From assembly GCF_000264785.1 (NCBI RefSeq), contig NZ_AFJI01000094.1:1-64000 (forward strand): a stretch of DNA of 64,000 nucleotides. Reading direction: 5' to 3'. Source of the stretch: Edwardsiella ictaluri ATCC 33202. GTDB lineage: Bacteria; Pseudomonadota; Gammaproteobacteria; Enterobacterales; Enterobacteriaceae. The notes below the pieces were generated by a model, which was given only the letters and a program-made list of their open reading frames with translations, ran no database searches and was not told the origin of the DNA. Position 1 is the stretch's first letter. Every line of letters begins with the position of its first letter. Positions 20,442-30,132 of the stretch are shown in pieces. Both the position numbers and the translations under genes were made by a program.

Positions 20442-21191
20442 ATGGTTGAAATGTTCGAACAGACGGTGGGCGGGATCCCGCTGCTGCACGCCGTACCCGC
20501 GGGTCAGCGCGACAGCGCTTTGCCGACGATCTTTTTTTATCATGGATTCACCTCCTCTAAGGAGATGTACTCCTATTTTGGCTATGCCTTTGCCGCTGCA
20601 GGATTTCGCGTATTGCTGCCGGAGGCGGATATGCATGGCAGCCGCTATGACGGCGATGAGCGCCGCCGTCTGGCCCATTTCTGGGATATTCTAAAATCGA
20701 ATATCGATGAGCTGCCGTCGCTGTATGACCATTTCCTGCGTGCGGGGCTGATTCTGGACGGGCGGGTGGGGGTCGCGGGCGCCTCGCTGGGCGGAATGAC
20801 GGCGCTGGGCGCCAAGGCTCGCTATCCCTGGCTACGCGCCACTGCCAGCTTTATGGGATCGGGTTTTTATCTGTCGCTGTCGCAGCGTCTGTTTCCCCGT
20901 CAGCATCAGCCAACGGAGGATGAGCGGGAGTGGGTTCGCCAGCGGGTAAGTGCGCTGGCCGACTATGACGTCAGCGGGCGCCTGGCGCAGCTGGCGGATA
21001 GGCCGTTGCTGATTTGGCACGGTTTGGCGGATGATCTGGTGCCTGCGGCCGAGAGTCAGCGTCTGGCGCAGGCGCTGGCGTCACATCATCTGATGGATAA
21101 CGTCAGCGTGGTGACCGAGCCGGGCATTGCCCATAAGATCACGGCGTCAGCGCTGGCCTGCGGTACGGCGTTTTTCAGTCGCCGCCTGTAA
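20442..21191 (+). CDS. yjfP: Alpha/beta-hydrolase esterase YjfP
   Basis: A 249-residue cytosolic serine hydrolase. The oxyanion segment is FYHGFTSS, the nucleophile elbow GASLGG, the acid HGLADDLVP and the catalytic His in PGIAHKIT. E. coli YjfP has carboxylesterase activity on short acyl esters; the natural substrate is unknown. The ATG at 20442 has GAGAGG eight bases upstream; an in-frame ATG 60 nt earlier has none. Confidence 0.88.
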   Translation: MVEMFEQTVGGIPLLHAVPAGQRDSALPTIFFYHGFTSSKEMYSYFGYAFAAAGFRVLLPEADMHGSRYDGDERRRLAHFWDILKSNIDELPSLYDHFLRAGLILDGRVGVAGASLGGMTALGAKARYPWLRATASFMGSGFYLSLSQRLFPRQHQPTEDEREWVRQRVSALADYDVSGRLAQLADRPLLIWHGLADDLVPAAESQRLAQALASHHLMDNVSVVTEPGIAHKITASALACGTAFFSRRL

Positions 21192-21229
21192 GATAGCACC
21201 GCGCCCGGTGGCGAGGCGCTAAGGGAGTG

Positions 21230-21505
21230 TCAGTGGTAGAGTACGGCGCTGACGTGGATTTGCCGGTGAGAGAGCGGTTCATGAATCGTGATGATCTGGT
21301 CGTAGGTGGCGCCGTTGGCGTCGGTCTGCGCCCAAATATCGCCCACGGCATCCTCACGTTAATGAGATCGTGATTGCCGCTGATGACGGCAAACTCGCGG
21401 ACCGATATGGCGTGTCCCTGGCTGGCGCTGATTTCGGTGGCCGCCGCGGCGTTGCCGCACAGCAGACACAGTGTGATGAAAGATGAAAGCAGAGGCAGGT
21501 TTCAT
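21230..21505 (-). pseudogene. Frameshifted DUF1471 gene
   Basis: The minus strand from ATG 21505 (AAGGAG at proper spacing) to TGA 21230 is 276 nt, the typical length of these genes, but it is not one open frame. After about 13 nt the signal peptide continues in another frame (LLSSFITLCLLCGNAAAA), then GHAISVREFAVISG. Near 21360 the frame shifts back and reads EDAVGDIWAQTDANGATYDQ and ends SAVLYH. One extra base near the start and one missing base in the middle compensate for each other. The start frame itself hits TAA near 21360. Either a recent pseudogene or two sequencing errors. Confidence 0.75.
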
Positions 21506-21666
21506 CGGAGGCTCCTTACGGATGGGAGCCGCATTGTCTGATGCGCATCGTCCTGATGATATGTGATTTCATCACGGTTTAACCCTGTAGCAGCGCCCCG
21601 GCGATTGCCCCTTTGTCTTTTGTATCCCATTGTCGCCGGTGGCGCAGAATTAATTTGCGCGATGGC

Positions 21667-21695
21667 TTGAGTTTCCCCCCCAGCATCAGTATTAT
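21667..21695 (+). promoter_or_regulatory. Sigma-70 promoter of the rpsF operon
   Basis: TTGAGT (21667-21672) and TATTAT (21690-21695) are separated by exactly 17 bp, about 100 bp before rpsF. This fits a strong vegetative promoter for rpsF-priB-rpsR-rplI. Confidence 0.7.
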
Positions 21696-21733
21696 GACGC
21701 GTCATTTTTCAGCCGCCCACAAATACGTTCCTT

Positions 21734-21768
21734 GCCTCCATGGGCTACGGCTGACCCCGACAGGAGGC
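21734..21768 (+). promoter_or_regulatory. S6:S18-type autoregulatory leader hairpin
   Basis: The rpsF leader can fold into a stem GCCTCC (21734-21739) / GGAGGC (21763-21768) enclosing an inner GGG/CCC stem with an unpaired CCGA to its 3' side. A conserved leader with an exposed CCG, mimicking the S18 site on 16S rRNA, is known to bind the S6:S18 complex and repress the operon in many bacteria. The assignment rests on position and the visible fold. Confidence 0.6.
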
Positions 21769-21782
21769 TGAATAATCCGTAA

Positions 21783-22190
<408 letters not shown>

Positions 22191-22198
22191 TTGTCGCA

Positions 22199-22748
<550 letters not shown>

Positions 22749-22790
22749 TCGGCTGCGTTGTCAATTAACGACTTTTGAGAGGATAAGGTA

Positions 22791-23240
22791 ATGCAAGTTA
22801 TTCTGCTTGATAAGGTAGCAAACCTGGGTAGCCTGGGTGATCAGGTTAACGTTAAAGCAGGTTACGCTCGTAACTTCCTGGTTCCGATGGGCAAGGCTGT
22901 CCCGGCAACCAAGAAAAACGTCGAGTTCTTTGAAGCACGTCGCGCAGATCTGGAAGCCAAACTGGCTGAAACCCTGTCTGCTGCTGAAGCACGTGCTGTC
23001 AAGATCAATGAACTGGCCACCGTTACCATCGCGTCCAAAGCGGGCGACGAAGGTAAACTGTTCGGTTCTATCGGTACCCGTGACATCGCCGATGCAGTGA
23101 CTGCTGCCGGCGTTGCAGTCACGAAAAGCGAAGTTCGCCTGCCGAATGGCGTGCTGCGTACCCTGGGTGATCATGAAGTTCACTTCCAGGTTCACAGCGA
23201 CGTATTCGCACAGCTGAACGTCGTTGTTGTTGCTGAGTAA
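22791..23240 (+). CDS. rplI: 50S ribosomal protein L9
   Basis: A 149-residue two-domain protein joined by a long helix. The N-terminal signature is [30 protein letters not shown] in pieces, and the C-terminal domain binds near the L1 stalk. It is the last gene of the operon and is followed by a strong terminator. The length equals E. coli L9. Confidence 0.98.
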   Translation: MQVILLDKVANLGSLGDQVNVKAGYARNFLVPMGKAVPATKKNVEFFEARRADLEAKLAETLSAAEARAVKINELATVTIASKAGDEGKLFGSIGTRDIADAVTAAGVAVTKSEVRLPNGVLRTLGDHEVHFQVHSDVFAQLNVVVVAE

Positions 23241-23259
23241 TTTACTCGCGCAATAACTC

Positions 23260-23286
23260 AAAACGCCGGCCTTGCGCCGGCGTTTT
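23260..23286 (+). terminator. Terminator after rplI
   Basis: Stem AAAACGCCGGC / GCCGGCGTTTT with a 5-base loop, followed by GCTTTTTT, 20 nt after the rplI stop. The A and T arms also let it work on the opposite strand. Confidence 0.9.
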
Positions 23287-23454
23287 GCTTTTTTGGCCGC
23301 TCTGCGGCATGTATCATGGTAATCTCTGGCGGTTGTCTCAAGGCAGGACGCGTCGCAGCAGGGGACCGGAGCGCATCGCTGGCTATCTGCGCTGACTCCT
23401 CGGCGCATCTGAGCAGCGGCAGGACACCGGTATCTCATCTGCGGAGGTAATATC

Positions 23455-23823
23455 ATGGTATCGATCGGTCTGCAGCGGGTTTATGACGTGTGGGCGCCCT
23501 GTTCTCCCCATACCTTTCTTACCGATCGCCTGTGGCCACGTGGTATCGCCAAGGCGCGTCTGGACGGCGTTCACTGGCTGAAAGAGGTCGCACCGTCGAC
23601 GGCCCTGCGTCAGGCATTTCATCATGCGCAGCTGGACTGGCCTGCTTTCGTCGCGCGCTATCGGGAGGAGCTGGCGGCCAATCCCCGGGCTTGGCAGTCG
23701 CTGGTGCAGTTGTTGTGCCAAGGTGAGTCGCTGACGTTGCTGTATGGCAGTCGCGATAGTCAGTGTAATCAGGCCGTAGCACTACGTGACTGGTTGCTGG
23801 AGCAACTCATCGCAGGCGAATAA
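23455..23823 (+). CDS. DUF488 family protein
   Basis: A 122-residue cytosolic protein of the DUF488/YeaO family. The family start VYDVWAPCSPHTFLTDRLWPRGI is visible, with the RLWPRG motif and a conserved LLYGSRD segment near the end. Its function is unknown. GGAGG lies 8 nt before the ATG. The last 17 bases overlap the end of convergent ytfB. Confidence 0.85.
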   Translation: MVSIGLQRVYDVWAPCSPHTFLTDRLWPRGIAKARLDGVHWLKEVAPSTALRQAFHHAQLDWPAFVARYREELAANPRAWQSLVQLLCQGESLTLLYGSRDSQCNQAVALRDWLLEQLIAGE

Positions 23824-24454
23824 AGCTGCTGTCGCTTTCCCTGCGGAAGGTGACCTGCCGATCGTCCGTGGTCTCTATTTTCAAGGCGAGAATTTGCCCC
23901 TGGGGGTTGTGTCGGATCATGACGTACTGCCCCGCCTTGAGGTTGCTCAGCGGGCGATCATCGCCTTCGATCCGCGCCATGGCAAAGGCATCGGTGACGT
24001 CAAGATTATGCTCTCGCAGCACCTGGGCCAGGGTTTGTCCCGGCAGTATCAGGTAGGCTTGCCAGTCGTTGGCATCCGGGGAGATTGGCGTTGCGCGCTG
24101 CGGCTGCAGCGTGGCCTGGATTGCCGAACCCTCCGTATGAGCAGCGGGAGGCTGTATGGGCGGGGCCGCGTCATCGATGGGCCACAGTAGCGCCATCAGC
24201 AGCACGGCGCAGATGAGGGTGAGCCAGCGCCGGTGAAAGGCTGGCAGTGGCGCCATCCAGTCGCATTGCTCCGGCCAGTGCCAAAGCGCGCGTAGCGCCG
24301 CCCGGCACTGCTGTGGTATTCGGCGTAGATCCTCTTTCCGGGGACGCGCGGCGGGCAGGGCGGTGAGGCCCCGGCGTAGGCGTCGCCATATATTCTGGAT
24401 AGCTACGCCGCTATAGGCGGGTATCTTGTTCTTTTTGGGCGCAATTCTGCCCAT
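23807..24454 (-). CDS. ytfB: OapA-family cell envelope protein YtfB
   Basis: A 215-residue single-pass inner-membrane protein. A basic cytosolic stretch and an OapA_N-like segment (WMAPLPAFHRR) precede a membrane helix at about 80-97, a Pro-rich linker, and a C-terminal OapA domain with a LysM-like fold (YLILPGQTLAQVLREHNL ... SFIRLR). E. coli YtfB binds peptidoglycan glycans and is linked to cell division; Haemophilus OapA affects colony opacity and attachment. The ATG at 24454 (GAGAGG upstream) is preferred over an in-frame ATG 84 nt earlier. It overlaps the DUF488 gene at its 3' end. Confidence 0.85.
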   Translation of the reverse strand: MGRIAPKKNKIPAYSGVAIQNIWRRLRRGLTALPAARPRKEDLRRIPQQCRAALRALWHWPEQCDWMAPLPAFHRRWLTLICAVLLMALLWPIDDAAPPIQPPAAHTEGSAIQATLQPQRATPISPDANDWQAYLILPGQTLAQVLREHNLDVTDAFAMARIEGDDRPLSNLKAGQYVMIRHNPQGQILALKIETTDDRQVTFRRESDSSFIRLR

Positions 24455-24700
24455 GCCAACCTCTCTACCATGACAGGTCACTATATCCGTGACCACGCGC
24501 AACCTATACGCTCTGGGGCGATAGAAACAGGATAACAATCCGAAAGATCCGACCGGTTTTGGGGACGAGCGCAGGCGGAGTGTTTATGGCTATTGTTTCT
24601 TTTTCGCTGACAAAAGTCACCCTTATAGCGACAAGATTTTACCCATCGCAGCCGCGCTGTTATGCTGCGCGTTCTACTTTCAGTGACTAAAGGAAACATC

Positions 24701-25321
24701 ATGTCGACCCCTGCTTTTGACAGTATAGAAGCGCAAGCAAGTTATGGTATTGGCCTCCAGGTCGGTCAGCAGCTTAATGAGTCCGGTTTGCAGGATCTGC
24801 AGCCGGAAGCGCTGCTGGCGGGGCTGCGTGATGCGATGGAAGGCAATGCACCGGCGGTACCGGTAGAAACGGTCCACCGCGCGCTGCGCGAGATCCATGG
24901 GCGTGCTGACGCGGTGCGCCGCGAGCAGCAGAAAGCGCTGGCGGAGGCTGGTGAGCGTTTCCTGGCAGAGAATGCGCAGCAGAATGACGTGACCGTCACG
25001 GAGTCAGGGCTGCAGTTTAAAGTGTTGAAACAGGGTGAAGGCGTGATTCCGTCCCGTCAGGATAAAGTCCGGGTACACTATACCGGCCGTCTGGTCGACG
25101 GTACGGTCTTTGACAGTTCTGAGCAGCGCGGGGAGCCGGCAGAGTTTCCGGTGGGTGGCGTCATCGCCGGTTGGATTGAGGCGCTGAGTATGATGCCGGT
25201 CGGCTCTCGCTGGCAGCTGTATATTCCGCATCAACTGGCCTACGGTGAGCGCGGCGCCGGTGCTGCTATCGCACCGTACAGCGCGCTGATTTTTGATGTT
25301 GAACTGTTGGATATTCTGTAA
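24701..25321 (+). CDS. fklB: FKBP-type peptidyl-prolyl isomerase FklB (FKBP22)
   Basis: A 206-residue prolyl cis-trans isomerase. The N-terminal dimerisation domain begins [20 protein letters not shown], a long helix follows, and the FKBP domain covers about 115-206 ([41 protein letters not shown]). No signal peptide is seen, so it is cytosolic. The ATG at 24701 has AAAGGAAA upstream and gives the E. coli length. Confidence 0.95.
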   Translation: MSTPAFDSIEAQASYGIGLQVGQQLNESGLQDLQPEALLAGLRDAMEGNAPAVPVETVHRALREIHGRADAVRREQQKALAEAGERFLAENAQQNDVTVTESGLQFKVLKQGEGVIPSRQDKVRVHYTGRLVDGTVFDSSEQRGEPAEFPVGGVIAGWIEALSMMPVGSRWQLYIPHQLAYGERGAGAAIAPYSALIFDVELLDIL

Positions 25322-25333
25322 TTCGAGTCTGTC

Positions 25334-25365
25334 GCGGGGCTGTACGCTGTGTGGCCCCGCTTTTT
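25334..25365 (+). terminator. Terminator after fklB
   Basis: Stem GCGGGGC / GCCCCGC with a 13-base loop followed by TTTTT, 12 nt after the fklB stop and 8 nt before the end of convergent ytfE. Confidence 0.75.
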
Positions 25366-25372
25366 GGCCATT

Positions 25373-26038
25373 TCAGACATCGCCGAGCGCGCGCGGAAAC
25401 AGCAGATTATTTTCCAGGCTGACGTGCTCCATGAGATCGTTAATCAGTTCGCTAATGCCGGCATACAGTGCGCGCCAAGTTGTACAGGCGCCCGTTGGCG
25501 GCGTCATGTTATCTGTCAGGAAGCGGATGACGTCCAGCAGTTCTCCAGCGTCGCGATGCTCGTGCTCCATTACCGAGATAGGCCCATGGCATCGAGCTCC
25601 CTCTCCCTGTTCGATCAGCGGAAACAGGATGCGCTCCTCCTTCATCATATGACTGTCCAACTCTTGGCGTAGCGAATCGAGCTGTTTGGCAAGCCCCCGT
25701 GGGCAGCCAGTCTTACCGGTATGTACCTGTTCGACTTTCTGTGCCATCAATACCAGTTCGGGCAGCTGATCGCGATGGCGCTGGTGATAACGGGTGACAA
25801 TAAAGGCGCAGAGCTCGTCCAGTGGTGCCTGCCGCCAGTCTCGATGCTGATCCGGAGTACTGTCCAGCTCGGCCAGCTGACTTTCCAGCATGACCAGATC
25901 CAGCGAATGGCGAGCCGCCGCGCGCTGTAGGGTCAGCTTACCGCCGCAGCAAAAATCCAGTTCGTACTGGCGAAATAGACGAGTGGCACGTGGAATGCTA
26001 ATGGCCAGCTCACCGAGCGGCCGATCGCGGTATGTCAT
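25373..26038 (-). CDS. ytfE: Iron-sulfur cluster repair di-iron protein YtfE (RIC)
   Basis: A 221-residue protein that repairs iron-sulfur clusters damaged by nitric oxide or peroxide. The N-terminal ScdA-like domain carries the CCGG motif ([15 protein letters not shown]). The C-terminal hemerythrin-like domain supplies di-iron ligands ([43 protein letters not shown]). The ATG at 26038 has AAGGAG seven bases upstream. An NsrR-type operator lies just upstream, and nsrR itself is in this window. Confidence 0.95.
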   Translation of the reverse strand: MTYRDRPLGELAISIPRATRLFRQYELDFCCGGKLTLQRAAARHSLDLVMLESQLAELDSTPDQHRDWRQAPLDELCAFIVTRYHQRHRDQLPELVLMAQKVEQVHTGKTGCPRGLAKQLDSLRQELDSHMMKEERILFPLIEQGEGARCHGPISVMEHEHRDAGELLDVIRFLTDNMTPPTGACTTWRALYAGISELINDLMEHVSLENNLLFPRALGDV

Positions 26039-26064
26039 GGTGTACTCCTTGAATAGCATTCAAT

Positions 26065-26087
26065 AAGATGTATTTTAAATGCTATTT
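26065..26087 (-). promoter_or_regulatory. Putative NsrR operator upstream of ytfE
   Basis: Two 11-bp half sites separated by 1 bp (AAGATGTATTT, then AAATGCTATTT) form an imperfect palindrome matching the NsrR consensus built on AAGATGCATTT, 27 bp upstream of the ytfE start. In addition AATAGCATT (26052-26060) and AATGCTATT (26078-26086) form a perfect 9-bp inverted repeat that overlaps the site. NO relief of NsrR repression would induce ytfE. Confidence 0.65.
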
Positions 26088-26280
26088 ATTGCGCGCGCCA
26101 CCTCTTTTGCGGCGTGCAGCGGAATTGCCGTATTTACCGGGGAAAATTGTAGCTTACGCTGGCGTTTATCGATGGCAAAACCCATGATGAACACAGTGGG
26201 GTACGCCTATGCATTCTGCGGGCCTCGCAGGGTGAAATGACGCGGGTGTATCCGTATCCGATCCAGGGGGAGGGAAGCGT

Positions 26281-27021
26281 ATGTTAGAGCAGATTTGTCA
26301 GCTGGCGCGCGATGCGGGGGCGACGATAATGGCGGTATATCAGGGCGATCAGCCGCTGGCGCTGGCCTATAAGGGGGATGAATCTCCGGTTACGGCAGCC
26401 GATCTGGCGGCGCATGAGATCATCAAAGCGGGATTACTGCGCGTAACCCCGCTGATCCCACTGCTGTCAGAAGAGGAGCCGCCGGCCTGGCCGCAACGGC
26501 GCGATTGGCAGCGCTATTGGCTGGTCGATCCGCTGGATGGTACCAAGGAGTTTTTGCAACGTAACGGTGAGTTTACCGTCAACATTGCGCTGATTGAACA
26601 GGGGATACCAACGCTGGGAGTCGTTTACGTGCCGACCAGCGGTGTGCTGTACTGTGCCTGCGGCGGTAAAGCCTGGAAAGAGCAGGATGGGGTGCGAATG
26701 GAAATCGGGGTACGTAACGCGATCCCTCCGCTGGTGGTGATCAGCCGTTCACACGGCGATGCGGAGCTGACGGACTATTTGCAGCAGCTGGGCGAACACC
26801 AGACGATGATGGTGGGGTCATCGCTGAAGTTTTGTCTGGTGGCTGAAGGGGTAGCGCAGCTCTATCCGCGCTTTGGGCCAACCCATATCTGGGATACGGC
26901 GGCAGGTCATGCTATCGCCTTAGCCGCTGGAGCTCAGGTGCGGGACTGGCAGGGAAAAACGCTAAGCTATATACCCGCGGAGTCATTGTTAAATCCGGGG
27001 TTCCGGGTATCGCTGTATTAA
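26281..27021 (+). CDS. cysQ: 3'(2'),5'-bisphosphate nucleotidase CysQ
   Basis: Inositol-monophosphatase-family enzyme that removes the 3' phosphate from PAP (and PAPS), preventing a build-up that blocks sulfate assimilation and oligoribonuclease. It has 246 residues with metal-binding [16 protein letters not shown] and the C-terminal WDTAAGHA motif. It is divergent from ytfE across a 242-bp gap, as in the E. coli neighbourhood. Confidence 0.96.
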   Translation: MLEQICQLARDAGATIMAVYQGDQPLALAYKGDESPVTAADLAAHEIIKAGLLRVTPLIPLLSEEEPPAWPQRRDWQRYWLVDPLDGTKEFLQRNGEFTVNIALIEQGIPTLGVVYVPTSGVLYCACGGKAWKEQDGVRMEIGVRNAIPPLVVISRSHGDAELTDYLQQLGEHQTMMVGSSLKFCLVAEGVAQLYPRFGPTHIWDTAAGHAIALAAGAQVRDWQGKTLSYIPAESLLNPGFRVSLY

Positions 27022-27336
27022 AGTGTCGGCGGCATCCGCTCGGGTGCCGCTGCACGCCACCACCCTATCGTGCGCTGGTACGTCCTTTTCCCCACAGATA
27101 AATATTCCGATTTTTCATGATAAATCCTTATTAATTGCATATAAATATTACGAAAACTATTACTTTTTGCATACCATTCTGTCAGTTAAGGTAAATTTAG
27201 AGAAATATTCGGTGTCGGTTGCACTAACTGAAGGTAAAGCTGTCTATAGTTGTCGTTCATCGTGCGTTGGGTTCGTGTGCCGGTTTGGCCGGGGGAGAGT
27301 TTCCCCTCTGCGGACGTCATTAAGGGAGAGGTAAAA
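27022..27336 (+). other. AT-rich regulatory gap before ytfK
   Basis: This 315-bp gap between cysQ and ytfK contains a markedly AT-rich stretch (about 27100-27215) unlike the GC-rich flanks, as expected of a promoter region. A reading frame is open through it but has no ribosome binding site and shows no recognisable protein. E. coli ytfK is phosphate-starvation controlled; I looked for a PhoB box and found only poor matches. Confidence 0.5.
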
Positions 27337-27543
27337 ATGAAAATTTTTCAGCGGTATAACCCGCTGCTGGTGGCAAAATATGTGAAGACGCTGTTTCGCG
27401 GCCGCCTGTATATTCAGGGTGTTGGTGCGTTTGAGTTTGATATGGGACGTATTTTACTGCCTAAAGTGAAGGATAAACGCCATCTTAGCGTCATGTCGGA
27501 GATTAATCGTCAGGTGCTGCGCCTGCAGGCAGAGATGTCCTGA
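27337..27543 (+). CDS. ytfK: Stringent response modulator YtfK
   Basis: A 68-residue protein almost the same as E. coli YtfK ([17 protein letters not shown], [27 protein letters not shown]). E. coli YtfK stimulates SpoT-dependent (p)ppGpp accumulation during phosphate or fatty acid limitation. The ATG at 27337 is preceded by GGGAGAGG. The reading frame is open 29 codons further upstream, but that part is not conserved. Confidence 0.9.
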   Translation: MKIFQRYNPLLVAKYVKTLFRGRLYIQGVGAFEFDMGRILLPKVKDKRHLSVMSEINRQVLRLQAEMS

Positions 27544-27591
27544 GGCGCAGAATAGGTATGGCGGCTTGGCGTTAGTGCCGCTGCCAGCCGA

Positions 27592-28938
27592 TTATTTGGC
27601 CGCCTGCTGCGGCACGTCTGCGTCGTCGCCTGCGTCCGGCGACATCGGCGGTAGTCGTTCGGCGAGGCGTGTAACCAGCAGCTGATCGATCTTGTAGCTA
27701 TCGATATCCACCACCTCAAATTTGTAGCCGGCGTATTTTACCGCATCGGTACGTTTGGGGATCTTCCGTAGCATATACATCATAAAGCCGCCGATGGTTT
27801 CATAGTTGCTGGACTGAGGAAACTCTTCAATATCCAGCACCCGCATCACATCGTCGATGGGCGTCACGCCTTCTACCAGCCAAGAGTTCTCATCGCGGGC
27901 GATGATTTGCTCCTCCTGCCCCTGACCGACCAAGTCTCCCATCAGGGTGGTCATGACGTCGTTCAGGGTGATCACTCCGACGACCAGCGCATATTCGTTG
28001 AGAATTATGGCAAAATCTTCGCCCGCATTTTTGAAGCTCTCCAGTGCTTCGGACAGCGTCAGCGTATCCGGGACAATCAGCACGTTGCGGATCTGCACTC
28101 CACTGCTGAGCACCAGGCTCTGATTACCCAGCACACGGTTGAGCAGATCCTTGGAGTCGACATAGCCGACGACATGGTCGATGGCGCCGTCGCAGACCAG
28201 AAACTTGGAGTGGGGGTGGGTAGAGACCTTCTCTTTAATGCTATCTTCCGTTTCGCCCAGATCGAAATAGATGATGTTTTCACGCGGCGTCATTGAGGAG
28301 GGAACGGTGCGGGACTCCAGCTCGAACACATTCTCAATGATCTCATGCTCCTGTTTACGCAGTACACCGGCCAGCGCGCCTGCCTCGACCACGGCATAGA
28401 TATCGTCCGGGGTGATATCGTCCTTACGTACCATCGGAATCTTGAACAGGTGAAATATAAGGTTAGCCAAGCCGTTAAAGAACCAGACCAGCGGGCGGAA
28501 CAGCAGCAGGCAGAAACGCATCGGGTTGACAATCCGTACGGCAACTGCTTCGGGGGCTATCATACCGATGCGCTTCGGTGTCAGGTCTGCAAACAGAATA
28601 AAGCAGCTGGTGACCAGTACGAAGGAGCAGATAAAGCTGGCCTGCTGGGAGACCTCCAGTGGCATAAAACGGTCGAACAGCAGACGGAACGCCGGGGAGA
28701 ATGCCGCATCGCCAACGATACCGCCGAGGATGGCGACGGCGTTGAGGCCGATCTGTACGACGGTAAAGAAATAACCTGGCTGATCCTGCAGTGCCATTAC
28801 GCGCGCCGCATTGATATCGCCCTCATCTGCCATGGTTTTCAGCTTTATTTTCCGCGAGGCTGCCAGGGAGATTTCTGAGATCGAGAAAAAGGCACTGATC
28901 GCTATCAGTAAAATAATCAGTAATATACTGTTTAACAT
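27592..28938 (-). CDS. ytfL: CorC/HlyC-type membrane transporter YtfL (PaeA)
   Basis: A 448-residue inner-membrane protein. The DUF21/CNNM membrane domain with about four helices (1-195, including QIGLNAVAILGGIVGDAAFSP) is followed by a CBS pair (about 205-335) and a CorC_HlyC domain (about 350-430). E. coli YtfL has been described as PaeA, needed for cadaverine and putrescine export or tolerance. The N-terminus MLNSIL matches E. coli. A long structured leader precedes it. Confidence 0.92.
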   Translation of the reverse strand: MLNSILLIILLIAISAFFSISEISLAASRKIKLKTMADEGDINAARVMALQDQPGYFFTVVQIGLNAVAILGGIVGDAAFSPAFRLLFDRFMPLEVSQQASFICSFVLVTSCFILFADLTPKRIGMIAPEAVAVRIVNPMRFCLLLFRPLVWFFNGLANLIFHLFKIPMVRKDDITPDDIYAVVEAGALAGVLRKQEHEIIENVFELESRTVPSSMTPRENIIYFDLGETEDSIKEKVSTHPHSKFLVCDGAIDHVVGYVDSKDLLNRVLGNQSLVLSSGVQIRNVLIVPDTLTLSEALESFKNAGEDFAIILNEYALVVGVITLNDVMTTLMGDLVGQGQEEQIIARDENSWLVEGVTPIDDVMRVLDIEEFPQSSNYETIGGFMMYMLRKIPKRTDAVKYAGYKFEVVDIDSYKIDQLLVTRLAERLPPMSPDAGDDADVPQQAAK

Positions 28939-29120
28939 AATCTATCCGTATTAACCGGGAACGTTCCGGGAGGCCGGAGAGGCGGTATGACGCCATCAGG
29001 AGTACATCGGGGCCGGTAGAAGATCCCCCCGGAGTCTACCGGGCCGTCTTGGCTGGCCCGGGTCAGGCGCTGCGCCGAGCCGGACAGGATGGCGAGGCAG
29101 CACACAACCCAGTTAGTATA
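28939..29120 (-). promoter_or_regulatory. Promoter and long structured leader of ytfL
   Basis: On the minus strand an extended -10 element TGCTATACT (TATACT at 29120-29115) lies about 180 nt upstream of ytfL; no good -35 is seen, as is common with extended -10 promoters. The resulting leader of about 170 nt has several strong hairpins, including CCGGTAGA / TCTACCGG with a G-rich loop, GGGCC / GGCCC, and a palindrome GGAACGTTCC close to the start codon. I see no yybP-ykoY or other riboswitch core I recognise. Confidence 0.45.
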
Positions 29121-29211
29121 GCAGGAGCAACAAGCAACCAGCTAGTGATGAAAATGTGCTCGCCACGTCGCTAACCCTTTGCTATGTCGTCAGTTAGCGG
29201 CGATAGCGTGC

Positions 29212-29850
29212 TTAATCTGGCAGGCAGACGCCGATCCCGCCCACCCCACAGTAACCGTGCGGGTGTTTGTGCAGGTACTGCTGGTGCTCCTCTTCAGCAT
29301 AGTAAAATGGCCCGGCGGCGCGGATCTCTGTGCTGATCGGGCGCAGGTCGCCGACCTGATGCATAGCCTGAGCAAAACGGGTATGGCTGGCTTGTGCGGC
29401 CTGCATCTGCTGGGACGTCACGGGGAACAACGCAGAGCGATACTGGGTGCCGACATCGTTGCCCTGACGCATCCCCTGCGCCGGATCGTGGTGCTGCCAG
29501 AACAGGCGCAGCAGATCGTCATAGCGGATAAGGGAGGGATCAAACACCACCCGTACCGTTTCGGCGTGCCCGGTCTGACCGCTGCACACTTCGCGATAGG
29601 TTGGGTTGGGGGTCAGACCGCCGCTGTAGCCAGCCGCAGTGCTGTAGATCCCCGGCTGCTGCCAGAACAGGCGCTCGACACCCCAGAAGCAGCCCATGGC
29701 GAACAGGGCCTCCTCCATCCCGGCAGGAATGGCATACATATCGTGGCCGTTAAGCGCATGTTTGCCGGAGAGACTCATGGCCTGTGTGCGCCCAGGCAGT
29801 GCCTGTGCAGGCGTGAACGGTGCAGGGGTACTGCTGTTGTGATGGTGCAA
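29212..29850 (-). CDS. msrA: Peptide methionine sulfoxide reductase MsrA
   Basis: Reduces the S epimer of methionine sulfoxide in proteins and free methionine. It has 212 residues, the E. coli length. The catalytic motif FAMGCFWG places the nucleophilic Cys at 54, and the resolving cysteines lie in the C-terminal [13 protein letters not shown]. The likely start is TTG at 29850 with GGAGGG five bases upstream; an internal ATG at codon 25 has no comparable site. It is divergent from tamA and upstream of ytfL. Confidence 0.95.
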   Translation of the reverse strand: MHHHNSSTPAPFTPAQALPGRTQAMSLSGKHALNGHDMYAIPAGMEEALFAMGCFWGVERLFWQQPGIYSTAAGYSGGLTPNPTYREVCSGQTGHAETVRVVFDPSLIRYDDLLRLFWQHHDPAQGMRQGNDVGTQYRSALFPVTSQQMQAAQASHTRFAQAMHQVGDLRPISTEIRAAGPFYYAEEEHQQYLHKHPHGYCGVGGIGVCLPD

Positions 29851-30132
29851 AATACCCTCCAGTCGTTAATAAATGAGCGGTTGATGGGTGAAAAATCTGA
29901 AAACGCCGGCCCAGATGTCATACGCTATAGGTTAATCGTTATATTGTGAGACACAGTCTAACGTCGAATAATTGTTATTTTCCTGTCTCGTTGTATCCCA
30001 CGCAGGCTTTACGCACAATATGTCCGTGTTGTGCGGCCGTAGTAGGAGAACGCATTTGGCCTGGCGGAGCACGCTGGGATTGATGTACTGCGGCGGAAAA
30101 GTGTTACCGATAAGTTTAATGTGGGAGTTTGC

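Noticed and set aside
27165-27265. Possible PhoB box upstream of ytfK (CTGTCA near 27179 and CTGTCTA near 27240)
   Set aside because: Neither has a second CTGTCAT-like repeat at the required 11-bp period. The best pair is off by one base with several mismatches.
28939-29120. yybP-ykoY manganese riboswitch in the ytfL leader
   Set aside because: The hairpins do not show the conserved loop elements of that class, as far as can be judged by eye. It is kept only as an unclassified structured leader.
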